This document shows positions 43,099 through 53,277 of a stretch of DNA of 64,000 nt, piece after piece. The stretch spans positions 6,023,920 through 6,087,919 of the forward strand of contig NZ_KZ614144.1 in assembly GCF_002884445.1 (NCBI RefSeq), given 5' to 3'. Made by a program: the position numbers and the translations under genes. The DNA comes from Paenibacillus castaneae. GTDB taxonomy: Bacteria > Bacillota > Bacilli > Paenibacillales > Paenibacillaceae. Position 1 is the stretch's first letter; every line of letters begins with the position of its first letter. The notes beneath the pieces were generated by a model. It was not told the DNA's origin and did no database searches. It worked only from the letters and a program-made list of their open reading frames with translations.

Positions 43099-44590
43099 AT
43101 GAATCGAAAAAGGTTAAATATCATTTACTTATCGCTCATCACCATGATGGTTCTATTTCTGGCCCTTGGAGGCGTGTTTCAGCTTGGAACTGCCGGCTCA
43201 CATACAGTAAACGCCGAGAGTGCTGCTGTTCCATCCTCTGGTCAGAAAAAGAAGCTTGTCATGGGCACATCCCCCGATTATCCACCCTATGAGAGTGTAG
43301 ACGCCAAAAATAACGGCGAAATTATTGGACTAGATATCGATATAGCCAAGTATATCACCAGCAAGCTCGGTTATGAACTGGAAATCTCAAGTATGGATTT
43401 CAACGGTCTGGTAACGGCACTGCAATCGGGCCGCGTTGATTTTGTTATGTCTGGCATGTCAGCAACCGATGAACGCAGACAAAGCGTCGACTTCTCTAAT
43501 ACCTATTACGCAGCTCGTAATACGATCGTTTCCAAAAAGTCGGCAGTACTTGAAACCGAAGAGTCTCTCTCGGGCAAAAGAGTAGGAACTCAGCTAGGCT
43601 CCACGCAGGATCTATATGCGGAAACGATTCAAGGAGCTGTTCTCAAAAAGCTGAATAAAATTCCTGACCTAATCAATGAGCTCAACTCCAACCGCATTGA
43701 CGCCGCTATCGTAGAAGATGCGGTAGCTATTGAAATGACGGCTGCAAATCCTAATTTAACAATGAGCTTTCTGCCTGCTGAGTCCGCTGAAAACGGTTAT
43801 GCTATCGCATTTCCGAAGAAATCAACTATCGTTAATGATTTCAATGGCGTGCTTGCAGAAATGTCCGAAAGCGGCCAGCTGGACGCAATCGTGCAGAAAT
43901 GGTTCGCCAGCGAGAAGGACGAGTCCTCCGATAAGCTGCTCAATATAGACTTCAGCATACTGAAGGGCTATATCCCTTATATTCTCAAAGGTGTTTACGT
44001 GACGTTGCTTTTCACTCTCGTTTCAGCGTTGTTTGGACTCGTATGGGGCAGTATATTATCCTTATTCAAAATATCCGGCATAAAGCTGCTGGAGTGGTTC
44101 GCAACCGCCTATACCTCTGTATTCCGAGGCACGCCGCTGCTGTTGCAGCTAATTCTTATTTATTACGCCACACCACAAATATTGAACTATGATATTTCGG
44201 CGCTTATGGCCGCAGGCCTTGCATTTGGTCTCAATTCTGCCGCCTATTTATCTGAAACGATCCGCGGCGGCATCATGTCTGTCGATAAGGGACAGAGAGA
44301 AGCTTCTATTGCACTTGGCATCCCTTATCGCAAAATGATGGTTCGCATTATTTTCCCGCAAGCGCTGCGCAATATTTTACCGGCGCTCGTTAACGAATGT
44401 ATTGCTTTGCTGAAGGAATCATCACTCGTTTCCGTAATCGGTGTTACCGATTTAATGCGGCGCGGAGATTTCGTAAGATCACTCACGTTTCGTTCGTTTG
44501 AAGTGCTGCTGTTCATTGCCGCCATTTATTATGTGCTCGTGCTTATTCTAACCTCGTTTGCCCGTATGCTTGAAAGGAGGCTGCGCCGCA

Positions 44591-44598
<8 letters not shown>
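43099..44598 (+). CDS. Amino-acid ABC transporter, substrate-binding protein fused to permease
   Basis: 499 residues. An N-terminal signal/anchor (about 8-28), then a family 3 binding domain (about 50-275; TSPDYPPYESVDAKNNGEIIGLDIDIAKYI), then a permease domain of the HisM/GlnP kind (about 295-495) with the EAA loop motif (EASIALGIPYRKMMVRIIFPQALRNILPAL). Fusions of binding protein and permease are known in Gram-positive glutamine/polar amino-acid importers. The ATPase gene overlaps by eight bases. Likely imports a polar amino acid. Confidence 0.9.
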
Positions 44599-45313
<715 letters not shown>

Positions 45314-45350
45314 ATAGCAGGCTCCATATAAGGTAATATGAATACACAAA

Positions 45351-45391
45351 AATGGTGTGGCAAGATATTTACTTGCCACGCCATTTTTTTT
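45351..45391 (+). terminator. Intrinsic terminator of the amino-acid transporter operon
   Basis: AATGGTGTGGCAAG pairs with CTTGCCACGCCATT (one mismatch) followed by eight T. Confidence 0.85.
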
Positions 45392-45416
45392 ATTAGCTTC
45401 CATCTCACGTATTCAT

Positions 45417-46523
45417 TCACTCGCCAGAAGCAGTCATTAGCGAATGCATTTCCACGCAAGCCATGACGAAAGCCCCGACGCCATGCAGGTCGTTCTCACA
45501 GGTTGGCCGTGTCACGTAATTCTCGTAGTCGCCTGCTGAAGTGCCGATGCAGATGTCCGGAAGAACGAAGCGCTCTTGATCGTCGAGCTGCACAACTCGG
45601 AGGAGTCCCTCATAACCGCGCTTTGCTGCTTCCAAGCAATCCTCGCCGACTAGTCCGAATTTATAAGCTTTGGCAAGGGTGTATACAAACAAGCAGGTGC
45701 CTGAGGTTTCCAGCCAATTGTCTGCCAAATGTCCTTTGTCGACCACTTGATACCACAGTCCGCTGTCCGCATTCTGATAGCGGACTAAAGATTTGGCGAA
45801 ATCGGCCAGCACGGCTTCAAGCTCGGCGCGACCCGCTTCACCCTCTCTTATTTCATCCAGAAATTGAGCAACCGCAAGGCCGTACCAGCCGAGCGAACGA
45901 GCCCAAAATTCCGGCGAGCAGCCAGTCTCTGGATTCGCCCAAGGCATTTGCCGGCTCTCGTCCCAAGCATGATAAAGCAGTCCTGTTTGCTCATCCCTCA
46001 TATAGCGCCGCATCAGCCCTTCTTGATGCAGCACCATATCGCGCAAGCTCGGCTCACCATAAGCATTCGCATATTTCAGCGCGAATACGCCGCCCATATA
46101 TAATCCATCGAGCCACATATTATAGGCGTATTTATCCTTATGCCAGAAGCCTCCCTCCGACGTTCGGTTAAGCGTATGGAATAGGTTGCGCAGCTTATCG
46201 GCTGCAACGCGGTATTTAAGGTCGCCATTCCGCTCATCGAGCCGGAATAACAGCAACCCTGCTTGAATGGCATCTAATTCATCACGAGCAAAATCAAAGT
46301 TTCCGCAATCGTCGACAAGTTTATCCACATAGCCTTTTATATATAAGTCATAACGCTCGTCTCTCTCCACCTGCCAAAGCAGCTCCATCCCGCAAAGGAA
46401 CACTCCTTGATGATAGTGCCAGCGGTTTGCTGGAGGAAGCTCTTCCGGCAAATAGGTGCTCATCAAGGAATCACAGGCGGCTCTTGCCCATTCAATTGGT
46501 GTCTTCTTAATCGTTTGCAGCAT
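45417..46523 (-). CDS. Unsaturated rhamnogalacturonyl hydrolase, GH105 (YteR-like)
   Basis: 368-residue (alpha/alpha)6-barrel enzyme. The motifs RDELDAIQAG (near residue 85) and NMWLDGLYMGG (near 140) hold the two catalytic-site Asp residues known from B. subtilis YteR. The family removes the unsaturated galacturonyl unit from rhamnogalacturonan disaccharides inside the cell. There is no signal peptide. The ATG with AGGGG nine bases upstream is used. The adjoining permeases, binding proteins and AraC regulator match the YteP/YtcP/YtcQ/YesS set of rhamnogalacturonan uptake, which supports this reading. Confidence 0.87.
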   Translation of the reverse strand: MLQTIKKTPIEWARAACDSLMSTYLPEELPPANRWHYHQGVFLCGMELLWQVERDERYDLYIKGYVDKLVDDCGNFDFARDELDAIQAGLLLFRLDERNGDLKYRVAADKLRNLFHTLNRTSEGGFWHKDKYAYNMWLDGLYMGGVFALKYANAYGEPSLRDMVLHQEGLMRRYMRDEQTGLLYHAWDESRQMPWANPETGCSPEFWARSLGWYGLAVAQFLDEIREGEAGRAELEAVLADFAKSLVRYQNADSGLWYQVVDKGHLADNWLETSGTCLFVYTLAKAYKFGLVGEDCLEAAKRGYEGLLRVVQLDDQERFVLPDICIGTSAGDYENYVTRPTCENDLHGVGAFVMACVEMHSLMTASGE

Positions 46524-46554
46524 AAACAAGTTCCCCTCTCCATTACATTCCTTT

Positions 46555-47673
46555 TTATTTCATATGATCGTAAAACGCACTAAGTCCTGTCTTCCCTAGC
46601 GATGGCGCTGCCATATTTGCGAGCCTATAACATAGCGTACGAATGAGCAGCGCCTGCGTAGCCGCATTCATATCGCCTTCCCTCTTCCCTTCACTCAAGT
46701 GGACAGGCTTTGGCATATCTGGATAATAGCCCCCACCCTTGACTTGTGCCACATTGGGAGCCGAAGGCGAATGGGCAAGCTCACGTGAGAAGCCCCCGTC
46801 CGGGCGGAGCAGCCTGCTCATATTGTTGAGCGTTGTCTGAATGATCTGCTGAAGCTCCTCTTCTGTCATGCTAGGCTTTATATAGGACAATAAATGAATA
46901 GGATTGCGAATAAAGCACATGTCGCTAGCTTCTTCATAACGCAGTGCGAGCAATATGCTCGCATACATTTGCTCTGTTCTAGGCATTGGTGTTTGAAAAT
47001 TACTGTAAAACGTATGGAGCTTGAACGTACCGGAAATACGCAAATATAAGGAGCCCTCGCCCCACAAGCCACTGTCCTTGTCCTGCATCTCTTCAAAAAA
47101 ACGAAATGCCGTTTGGACAAAACGATCACGTCTCGGCTCCTTCAATTGCTTTAAATATACATTGGAGCAAGCAAGCCGATCACAACCGCGCCAGCTGTTG
47201 CTAAGATCCATTCCCCGAAGCCAATTCTCATATTCAAGAGGAGAGTGCATATAAGATGGCGCTTGGTCAGCTAGATAAGGCAGCGCATACTGCGGCTCAC
47301 CGCCAAGCTTCTGGAGGGCATTCAGGCTATAGCCTACCGCCCTCGCCACCATCACCTCATCCTCTTTCATGCTGGGATCATCGTCGTAGAAGTACCCGGA
47401 CTCCGGATGCTGCCGGCTTCTGAAGAAATGGATCATATTGATTCGAATACGTGCCGGCATCAGGGCAAGCAGCCCTAGCCTCTCCAGCATATTCAGCGCC
47501 TGTGCCGTCGATTCTATATCTGGCCTTCGTCCAATAAGCAGGCGTGAGCTGCGAGCATAATAGAAGCCGCCGCTCGGCTCATCATACTGCCCTGCCAACC
47601 AGGGCAGTAGATCTTCGAACAGACTATCCATCTCACGCAGTAGCATTTGAAGCTCCTTGTTATTTGTTGTCAT
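46555..47673 (-). CDS. Uncharacterised alpha-toroid-like protein in the pectin-type locus
   Basis: 372 residues, no signal peptide. Repeated motifs such as DEPSGGFYYARS, HPESGYFYDDD and KDSGLWGEG with helical segments between suggest an (alpha/alpha) toroid like GH88/105 or PL enzymes, but I cannot assign a known family. The region LRPDGGFSRELAHSP and the Asp/Glu-rich YDDDPSMKEDEVM segment may form an active site. It lies between the permease gene and the GH105 gene on the same strand (31 bp after it comes the GH105 start), so it likely acts on an intermediate in the same pathway. Confidence 0.6.
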   Translation of the reverse strand: MTTNNKELQMLLREMDSLFEDLLPWLAGQYDEPSGGFYYARSSRLLIGRRPDIESTAQALNMLERLGLLALMPARIRINMIHFFRSRQHPESGYFYDDDPSMKEDEVMVARAVGYSLNALQKLGGEPQYALPYLADQAPSYMHSPLEYENWLRGMDLSNSWRGCDRLACSNVYLKQLKEPRRDRFVQTAFRFFEEMQDKDSGLWGEGSLYLRISGTFKLHTFYSNFQTPMPRTEQMYASILLALRYEEASDMCFIRNPIHLLSYIKPSMTEEELQQIIQTTLNNMSRLLRPDGGFSRELAHSPSAPNVAQVKGGGYYPDMPKPVHLSEGKREGDMNAATQALLIRTLCYRLANMAAPSLGKTGLSAFYDHMK

Positions 47674-47691
47674 TCCAGCATCCCCCTGAAC

Positions 47692-48567
47692 TTACCCTTT
47701 AACCGATCCAAGCAAAGCTCCTTTGGCGAAATGCTTTTGCAAGAATGGATAAATGAGCAAAATCGGCATTGTCGCAACTACGATAACTGCCATCTTTACC
47801 GTTTGATCCGGTGGCGGCACTGAGGCATCCAAATTAGAGCTATAATCGAGACCACTTGCTAATACGACAATTTGACGGAGCAGCACCTGAATGGGCCATT
47901 TTGCGCTGTCATTCAAATAAAGAATCGCACTTAAATACGTGTTCCAGTAAGTTACCGCGTAGAATAAAGAGATCGTCGCGATTGCCGGCATGGAGAGAGG
48001 CAGTACAATTCGGAACAGTATGCCAAAGTCGGTGCAGCCATCAATCTTCGCTGATTCCTCAAGACCTTCAGGAATATTCTGAAAAAAGTTTTTTAATATA
48101 ATGAGATTGAATGCACTAATTGAAGACGGAATAATGAGTGCCAAATAGCTGTCGATCAAGCCCATCTCCCGCACGACGAGAAACGTAGGAATTAATCCGC
48201 CGCTGAACAGCATCGTGAAAACAACGAGAAACATAATGCCTTTGCGACCATCAAGATCTCTTCGCGATAAGCCATAAGCCATCAGAGCCGTGGTGAGCAT
48301 GCTGAACAACGTACCAATCAACGTAACTCCGGCTGAAACCCCCATGGCCCGGAAAATGGTATTGGTGGAAAAAATAAATTTATACGCATCAAAGCTCCAA
48401 ATCGTTGGAACGAGTATGAACTTCTTCATTGCCATTTCAGCGCTAGTCGTAAACGATCCCGCAACGACATGCAGGAAAGGGAGCACCGTAACGAGCGCGA
48501 TAATAGCCAGCAGTGTGAAGTTCACAATCGAGAATAATCGGCCGCTAAGTGTTTTATCCTCTACCAT
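47692..48567 (-). CDS. Sugar ABC transporter permease, LplC/YtcP type
   Basis: 291 residues with six membrane helices and the EAA motif EGLEESAKIDGCTDFGILFRIVLPLSMP. It is the MalG-type permease that pairs with the LplB-type gene upstream. Start at the ATG with AGGAGG six bases upstream; a 13-codon longer frame begins in the hairpin repeat and is rejected. A repeat array of ~200 bp separates it from the first permease gene, which may alter the ratio of the two subunits. No ATPase is encoded here; a shared MsmX-type ATPase is usual for this group. Confidence 0.9.
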   Translation of the reverse strand: MVEDKTLSGRLFSIVNFTLLAIIALVTVLPFLHVVAGSFTTSAEMAMKKFILVPTIWSFDAYKFIFSTNTIFRAMGVSAGVTLIGTLFSMLTTALMAYGLSRRDLDGRKGIMFLVVFTMLFSGGLIPTFLVVREMGLIDSYLALIIPSSISAFNLIILKNFFQNIPEGLEESAKIDGCTDFGILFRIVLPLSMPAIATISLFYAVTYWNTYLSAILYLNDSAKWPIQVLLRQIVVLASGLDYSSNLDASVPPPDQTVKMAVIVVATMPILLIYPFLQKHFAKGALLGSVKG

Positions 48568-48581
48568 GTTGATTCCTCCTA

Positions 48582-48781
48582 AAGTTTTTCGAAGAAAAAC
48601 TAGCATCGTAAGCGTAAACCTTTAAGTTTTTCGAAGAAAAACTGACTTCGTAAGCGTAATCTTTTAAGTTTTTCGAAGAAAAACTAGCATCGTAAGCGTA
48701 AACCTTTAAGTTTTTCGAAGAAAAACTGACTTCGTAAGCGTAATCTTTTAAGTTTTTCGAAGAAAAACTGACTTCGTAAGC
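48582..48781. repeat. Five-copy 42-bp hairpin repeat array between permease genes (type B)
   Basis: AAGTTTTTCGAAGAAAAACT occurs at 48582, 48624, 48666, 48708 and 48750, an exact 42-bp period, each copy followed by a CGTAAGC segment. Two variants alternate (AGCAT and GACTT before CGTAAGC), in the order A-B-A-B-B. The array nearly fills the space from the LplB-type stop codon (48789) to the ribosome site of the LplC-type gene (about 48574-48580). Confidence 0.9.
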
Positions 48782-48788
48782 CTCGTTA

Positions 48789-49739
48789 TTAATAAACGCC
48801 TTCTTCGCCCATTTTCTTCGCAAGCTTATTGGCTGATATAACGAGTACGAGTCCAATGACCGATTTGAAGAATCCGATCGCAGTACTGTAGCTGAATTTA
48901 CCTTGCCTTAATCCCGCTGTATATACGTAAGTGTCGATGATCTCGGCCACTTCGCGGTTCATGGAATTAAGCATCAAGTACACATGCTCGAAGCCAAGCT
49001 CCAGCACATCGCCGATTTTGAGAATGAGCAAAATAATAATGACGCTGCGGATCGCAGGCAATGTGATATGCCATACCTGTCTTAGCCGTCCGGCTCCGTC
49101 CATGCGCGCCGCTTCATATTGACCAGGATCTACCGAGGCGATAGCCGCCAAATATATAATCGTTCCCCAACCAGCTTCCCGCCATATGACCTGAATGATA
49201 TACGTTGGTCTGAACCACTCGGGGCTGAGCAGGAAATTGATTTTTTCGAATCCAAAATACACAAGCAATTCATTAACAATACCGCCGTCAGATGTCAGCA
49301 TAACGAAGCTGATCGACACGATAATGACCCATGACATAAAATGGGGCAAATACACAAGCGTCTGAAACGTTTTTTTGAAAAATGACAATCGCACTTCGTT
49401 AAGCATTAGCGCTAATATAATCGGAACCGGGAAATAGAACAGCAAATTCATCCCAAATAACAATAAAGTATTCGTCAAAATGTTCAAAAAGTCGGGCTCA
49501 GTAAACAGTCTCTCGAAGTGTTTAAAGCCTACCCAATCACTGCCGCCTATTCCTTTGAAAGGCTTATAGTCCTGAAAGGCGATAGCAAGACCGAGCATTG
49601 GAATATATTTAAAAATAAGAAAGTATAAAACACCCGGCAACAGCATGACGTAGAGCCATTTGTTTCTCCAAAGACGTTTCTTAAGCTCGCTTGTTCTAGG
49701 CTGAGGTACCCTTGTCTGCTGAATAACCGTTTCCTGCAT
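48789..49739 (-). CDS. Sugar ABC transporter permease, LplB/YteP type
   Basis: 316 residues. A charged N-terminal tail precedes six membrane helices, and the EAA motif region reads PGQYEAARMDGAGRLRQVWHITLPAIRS. It is the MalF-like subunit. It follows the binding-protein gene by 93 bp and precedes the LplC-type gene with the repeat array between. The ATG has AAAGGAAG upstream. The permease pair with its binding proteins fits uptake of rhamnogalacturonan oligosaccharides. Confidence 0.9.
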   Translation of the reverse strand: MQETVIQQTRVPQPRTSELKKRLWRNKWLYVMLLPGVLYFLIFKYIPMLGLAIAFQDYKPFKGIGGSDWVGFKHFERLFTEPDFLNILTNTLLLFGMNLLFYFPVPIILALMLNEVRLSFFKKTFQTLVYLPHFMSWVIIVSISFVMLTSDGGIVNELLVYFGFEKINFLLSPEWFRPTYIIQVIWREAGWGTIIYLAAIASVDPGQYEAARMDGAGRLRQVWHITLPAIRSVIIILLILKIGDVLELGFEHVYLMLNSMNREVAEIIDTYVYTAGLRQGKFSYSTAIGFFKSVIGLVLVISANKLAKKMGEEGVY

Positions 49740-49832
49740 ATTGGTTCTTCCTTTCCACTGGAGGTTGAGAGGCTGCTATAGTACTCCAGCAGCCTCTTCG
49801 ACATCGCTATAGCTATTCCAATTGACTATCGG

Positions 49833-51392
49833 TTATTTCTTGTAAGCTGCATTGTACTCTTCAATGATTTTGGAGCCGCCGCGCGACTTCCAGTTCTCAA
49901 TTGCTTTATCAAAGCCCGCTTTATCGATCGAACCATAAATGTATTTGTATGTTGCATCTTTAATAAGTTCTTGAAGCTCCGTGCCCTTCTCCGTGTAAGT
50001 AGCCGAATCAAGAGCAGCAGTAGGGTCAGCAATGGCAATCTTCTCATTCTCTATAATGAGCTCTTCCGCATGAATACGTGCAGGAAGCTCATTCAGTGAT
50101 TCATACATGCCATTCGTTTCTGCCTCGCCGATCACACTGTCCTTGAACCCTTTTACTTCGCGCTCTGTCAGCTCTTTGTCTGCTGACGGCTTCGCTTTGC
50201 CGTCTACCACTGTATAGTGCGTGCCTTCAATGCCCCAGAACATCATGTTTGCTACCTCAGGGGTCATCATCTTATCCATGAACGCGAGAACTTTCTTCAG
50301 CTCCGCTTCATCTTTAATAGCGGATTTAGGGAACAATACGACGTTGTTGTAGCCAGGAATTGCCCAGTTCGTTACTTGTCCGTTTGGACCCGCCACCATA
50401 CTGTGCGTATCTACTACTGCTGTTGGAACGTTTTTAACAAGGTCCTTCACAAGTGAGTCCACATCCTGCATCGAGCCGATGTAAACACCCGCCTTGCCGC
50501 TTGTGAACATGTTAACTTGATCTGTTTTGCTTGTAGCCAAGAAATCAACGTTCATCGCTTTCGCGTCACGAATCTTCTTCATATAGTCCATCGATGCCAT
50601 ATACTCTGGAGTTGTGAAGTCTGGCACGAGCTGGCCATCTCTCTCACCCCAGTTATTCGGCGTAGCAAACCAAGAAGCAATCGTTTTGAATGCACCGTAT
50701 ACCAAATCGTTGCGATCAGCTAAACCTACTGTGTCCGGCTGTCCGTTGCCGTCTGGATCGCCAGTCGTAAATTTCTCAATCATGGCAAACAATTCATCTA
50801 CATTAGCAGGTGCGCTGATACCGAGCTTATCGGCCCAGTCCTTCCGATAAATCATCCCTTGGCGGGCAAGCGGTCTGCCGATGTAGAGGGAGTAAAGCTT
50901 GCCGTCGACCTTCGTATTGTTAAGAATCTCTTCTTTCATCTTGCCTAGATTCGAGAACTCGCTTAAGTAAGGGCCGATCTCCCAGAATTGACCGTCACGA
51001 ATAGCTTCCTTCATTTGCACGAAGGTGGCTTGATTCTTCAAATAAGTAACCTTAGGCAGCGAACCCGTTGCGAATGAAGCATTCAGCTTCTCTTCATACG
51101 TATCTGCCGGGAAAAATTGATAAGTCAGCTTCGTATTCGTCAGCTTCTCAATCTCATTTTTTATAGTGTCTGGCGGTGTCTCTGCGATGTTTAGAGGAAG
51201 CATAATCGTAATTTCCGTTGGCTTCTCCGGTTCTGCCGGTTTTGCTGTCTCTTCTGTCTTTGCCCCGCTCTCATTGTTAGGTGCTGGTGTCGTTTTATTT
51301 TTTGCACCGTTGTTACCCCCTGAACATGCGGAGAGCAGTAAAGTGAATGTCAGTACTAAACCCATCAGAATCGAAAACGATTTTTTCTTCAT
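49833..51392 (-). CDS. Extracellular sugar-binding lipoprotein, LplA/YtcQ type (copy 1)
   Basis: 519 residues. The signal peptide ends in LLLSACSGG, so it is a lipoprotein. Mature domain features include RKDWADKLGISAPANVDEL and DPDGNGQPDTVGLADRND, the D-x-D-x-N-G calcium-type loop common in this family. It is the first gene of the permease operon. A paralogue with the same loop (DPDRNGQKD) and the phrase TVGLADRNDLV is encoded 225 bp upstream in its own transcription unit. ATG with GGAGG ten bases upstream. Confidence 0.9.
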   Translation of the reverse strand: MKKKSFSILMGLVLTFTLLLSACSGGNNGAKNKTTPAPNNESGAKTEETAKPAEPEKPTEITIMLPLNIAETPPDTIKNEIEKLTNTKLTYQFFPADTYEEKLNASFATGSLPKVTYLKNQATFVQMKEAIRDGQFWEIGPYLSEFSNLGKMKEEILNNTKVDGKLYSLYIGRPLARQGMIYRKDWADKLGISAPANVDELFAMIEKFTTGDPDGNGQPDTVGLADRNDLVYGAFKTIASWFATPNNWGERDGQLVPDFTTPEYMASMDYMKKIRDAKAMNVDFLATSKTDQVNMFTSGKAGVYIGSMQDVDSLVKDLVKNVPTAVVDTHSMVAGPNGQVTNWAIPGYNNVVLFPKSAIKDEAELKKVLAFMDKMMTPEVANMMFWGIEGTHYTVVDGKAKPSADKELTEREVKGFKDSVIGEAETNGMYESLNELPARIHAEELIIENEKIAIADPTAALDSATYTEKGTELQELIKDATYKYIYGSIDKAGFDKAIENWKSRGGSKIIEEYNAAYKK

Positions 51393-51559
51393 AAAGCTTT
51401 GACCTCCATATATCGTTTTGGTTGGTACACCTATAAGCTACCACCGCCGATCTGAGTGCCGATACAATCATTTATACCGATTCAAGCCGTTCTGCTGCGT
51501 ATCTGAGCTAATGATTATCGCCTTCTTAGATGACACATCGGGTAAAAATGGCATAAAAA

Positions 51560-51594
51560 AGCCGTGCGAAGCTCAGCTTGAGCTCCCCACGGCT
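51560..51594 (-). terminator. Terminator after the second binding-protein gene
   Basis: AGCCGTG and CACGGCT flank an inner AGCT/AGCT stem; a run of six T follows on the minus strand. It ends the copy 2 binding-protein transcript before the copy 1 operon. Confidence 0.75.
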
Positions 51595-51617
51595 TGTGAC
51601 CATTATTCATTAGCAAA

Positions 51618-53132
51618 CTATTTCAAAAAATAAGCGTCTGTATATTCGCTAATCATCGAGTTCCCTCCGCTCCGTTTCCAGCGGTCAACCTCCTGATAGA
51701 AGCCGTCTAAATTAATTTGACCCAAAATATATTTGTAGGTCGCATCCGAAATGATTTTGTACAGCTCCATGCTCTTCTCGTCATACGTCTTCGATTCCAA
51801 TCCGATCGTAGGGTCCTTCATAATGAATTTATCATTATCCGCACTAAGACGCTCCGCCAGCTCCCACATCGTTTCCTGCTCTGCAACCTTATACAAATTA
51901 GGGTTGCTCAGATCAGCAATCATGAGGGTATAAAGAGCATTGACCTCGTTCACGCGCATCTGTGATGTCTCCTCGGGCAGCTGCACCTTCTGATCCACTA
52001 GCTTGTAATGCTTGCCTTCCACACCATACCGCATAAGATTGGCAACATCCTTATCCATCGTGCGATCGAAGAAAGCAAGCTGCTCGAGCAGCTCCTTTTC
52101 CGTTCGAATCGCTTTTTTGGAAAATAGATATAGACCGTTATAATTCGGAATCGACCAGACATGGTAGCCATCCGGTCCTAGAATACGATTCACTAACGTA
52201 AACCGCGCTTCCGGATTGATTTGCTTCGCCTCGCCTGACAGACGCTGAATGTCAGTCATGCTCCCGATATAGACACCGGCTGTGCCGCGGATCACTTTAT
52301 CCCGCTGCATTTCTTTGCTCGTAACCGCAAAATCATTGTTCATCAACTGCTCATCATACAACCGCTTCATGAAATTCATCGTATCCACATAAGGCTGCGT
52401 CTCAAATTCCGGAACCACCTTATTATTGACGATTCCCCAATTATTCGGCGTACCGAAATAAGAGCTGATCGTCTTGAAAGCGCCAAATACGAGATCATTC
52501 CGGTCGGCCAGTCCAACGGTATCCTTCTGACCATTGCGATCGGGGTCATTTAATGTGAACATCCTTATGACCTCATACAGCTCTTCAATTGTTCCCGGTT
52601 TGTCTAAACCTAGATTATCAAGCCAATCCTCTCTTAATATAATCCCTTGTCTGGAAGAGGGACGTTCCGTGTAAAGTCCATAAATACGTCCATCCACTGC
52701 TGCTTGTCCCAAAATATCAGCATTCAAATGATGAAGATTCGGAAACTGCTCCAAATACGGGCCAATTTCCCAGAAAGAGCCCGAGCGGATTGCATTCTTC
52801 ACAAAAATATAATCGGTATGTTTCACAAAGGTCGCTTTCTTCAGTGAATTCGTAGAAAGCGCCGTGTTCATCTTATCGGTGTAAATACCATCCGGCACCC
52901 AATTAATATCCAGCTTCGTATGGGTCAGATTTTCAATTTGCTTGATCATTTCGTCGCTTGGCGGATGTGGAAAATGCAAGGGAGCCATGATCGATATGAT
53001 CGGTCTTTGATCCTCACTATTTTCCTTGCTTGCGAACGGCATGCTCGAGCAGGAGGTGCATAAGAGAAGGAGTGCAAGTAGAATATAAATGAAGCTATGA
53101 CAGCGGATCACGTGCAATCGATCATTACTCAT
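51618..53132 (-). CDS. Extracellular sugar-binding lipoprotein, LplA/YtcQ type (copy 2)
   Basis: 504 residues, lipobox LLCTSC. It aligns through its length with copy 1 (for example FWEIGPYLEQFPNL and GLADRNDLVFGAFKTISSYFGTPNNWG), so the pair arose by duplication. The start ATG has AAGGAGG six bases upstream; a 10-codon longer frame is unsupported. It has its own terminator and diverges from the AraC-type membrane regulator. It may supply a second substrate specificity to the same permeases or help sensing by the regulator; both ideas are inference. Confidence 0.88.
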   Translation of the reverse strand: MSNDRLHVIRCHSFIYILLALLLLCTSCSSMPFASKENSEDQRPIISIMAPLHFPHPPSDEMIKQIENLTHTKLDINWVPDGIYTDKMNTALSTNSLKKATFVKHTDYIFVKNAIRSGSFWEIGPYLEQFPNLHHLNADILGQAAVDGRIYGLYTERPSSRQGIILREDWLDNLGLDKPGTIEELYEVIRMFTLNDPDRNGQKDTVGLADRNDLVFGAFKTISSYFGTPNNWGIVNNKVVPEFETQPYVDTMNFMKRLYDEQLMNNDFAVTSKEMQRDKVIRGTAGVYIGSMTDIQRLSGEAKQINPEARFTLVNRILGPDGYHVWSIPNYNGLYLFSKKAIRTEKELLEQLAFFDRTMDKDVANLMRYGVEGKHYKLVDQKVQLPEETSQMRVNEVNALYTLMIADLSNPNLYKVAEQETMWELAERLSADNDKFIMKDPTIGLESKTYDEKSMELYKIISDATYKYILGQINLDGFYQEVDRWKRSGGNSMISEYTDAYFLK

Positions 53133-53180
53133 GGAAATCCTCCTTGTGTTATCCCGTATCATTGGCCATAATCTAATGAA

Positions 53181-53252
53181 ATGATTATCTGCGGCATAGA
53201 TGATTATTGCTCGAAATGTATGCGTTTACTAAAATAAACGTAATGATTATCT
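53181..53252. promoter_or_regulatory. ATGATTAT direct repeats in the SBP2/AraC divergent promoter
   Basis: ATGATTAT occurs at 53181, 53200 and 53243; the first and last extend to AATGATTATCT. Another AATGATTATC is at 51510-51519, upstream of the copy 1 binding-protein operon. They are candidate sites for the AraC regulator. Confidence 0.4.
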
Positions 53253-53277
53253 CATTCTAACTAAGGTGATGGTTGCT

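Noticed and set aside
48582-48781. Possible CRISPR array
   Set aside because: The copies are contiguous with no unique spacers, there are only five, and no cas genes are nearby.
48554-48856. 100-codon minus-strand frame with a 14-residue repeat (AYEVSFSSKNLK...)
   Set aside because: The repeat is a by-product of a 42-bp period divisible by three. The frame starts inside the permease gene and runs through hairpin units and into the next gene's ribosome site; it has no ribosome site of its own.
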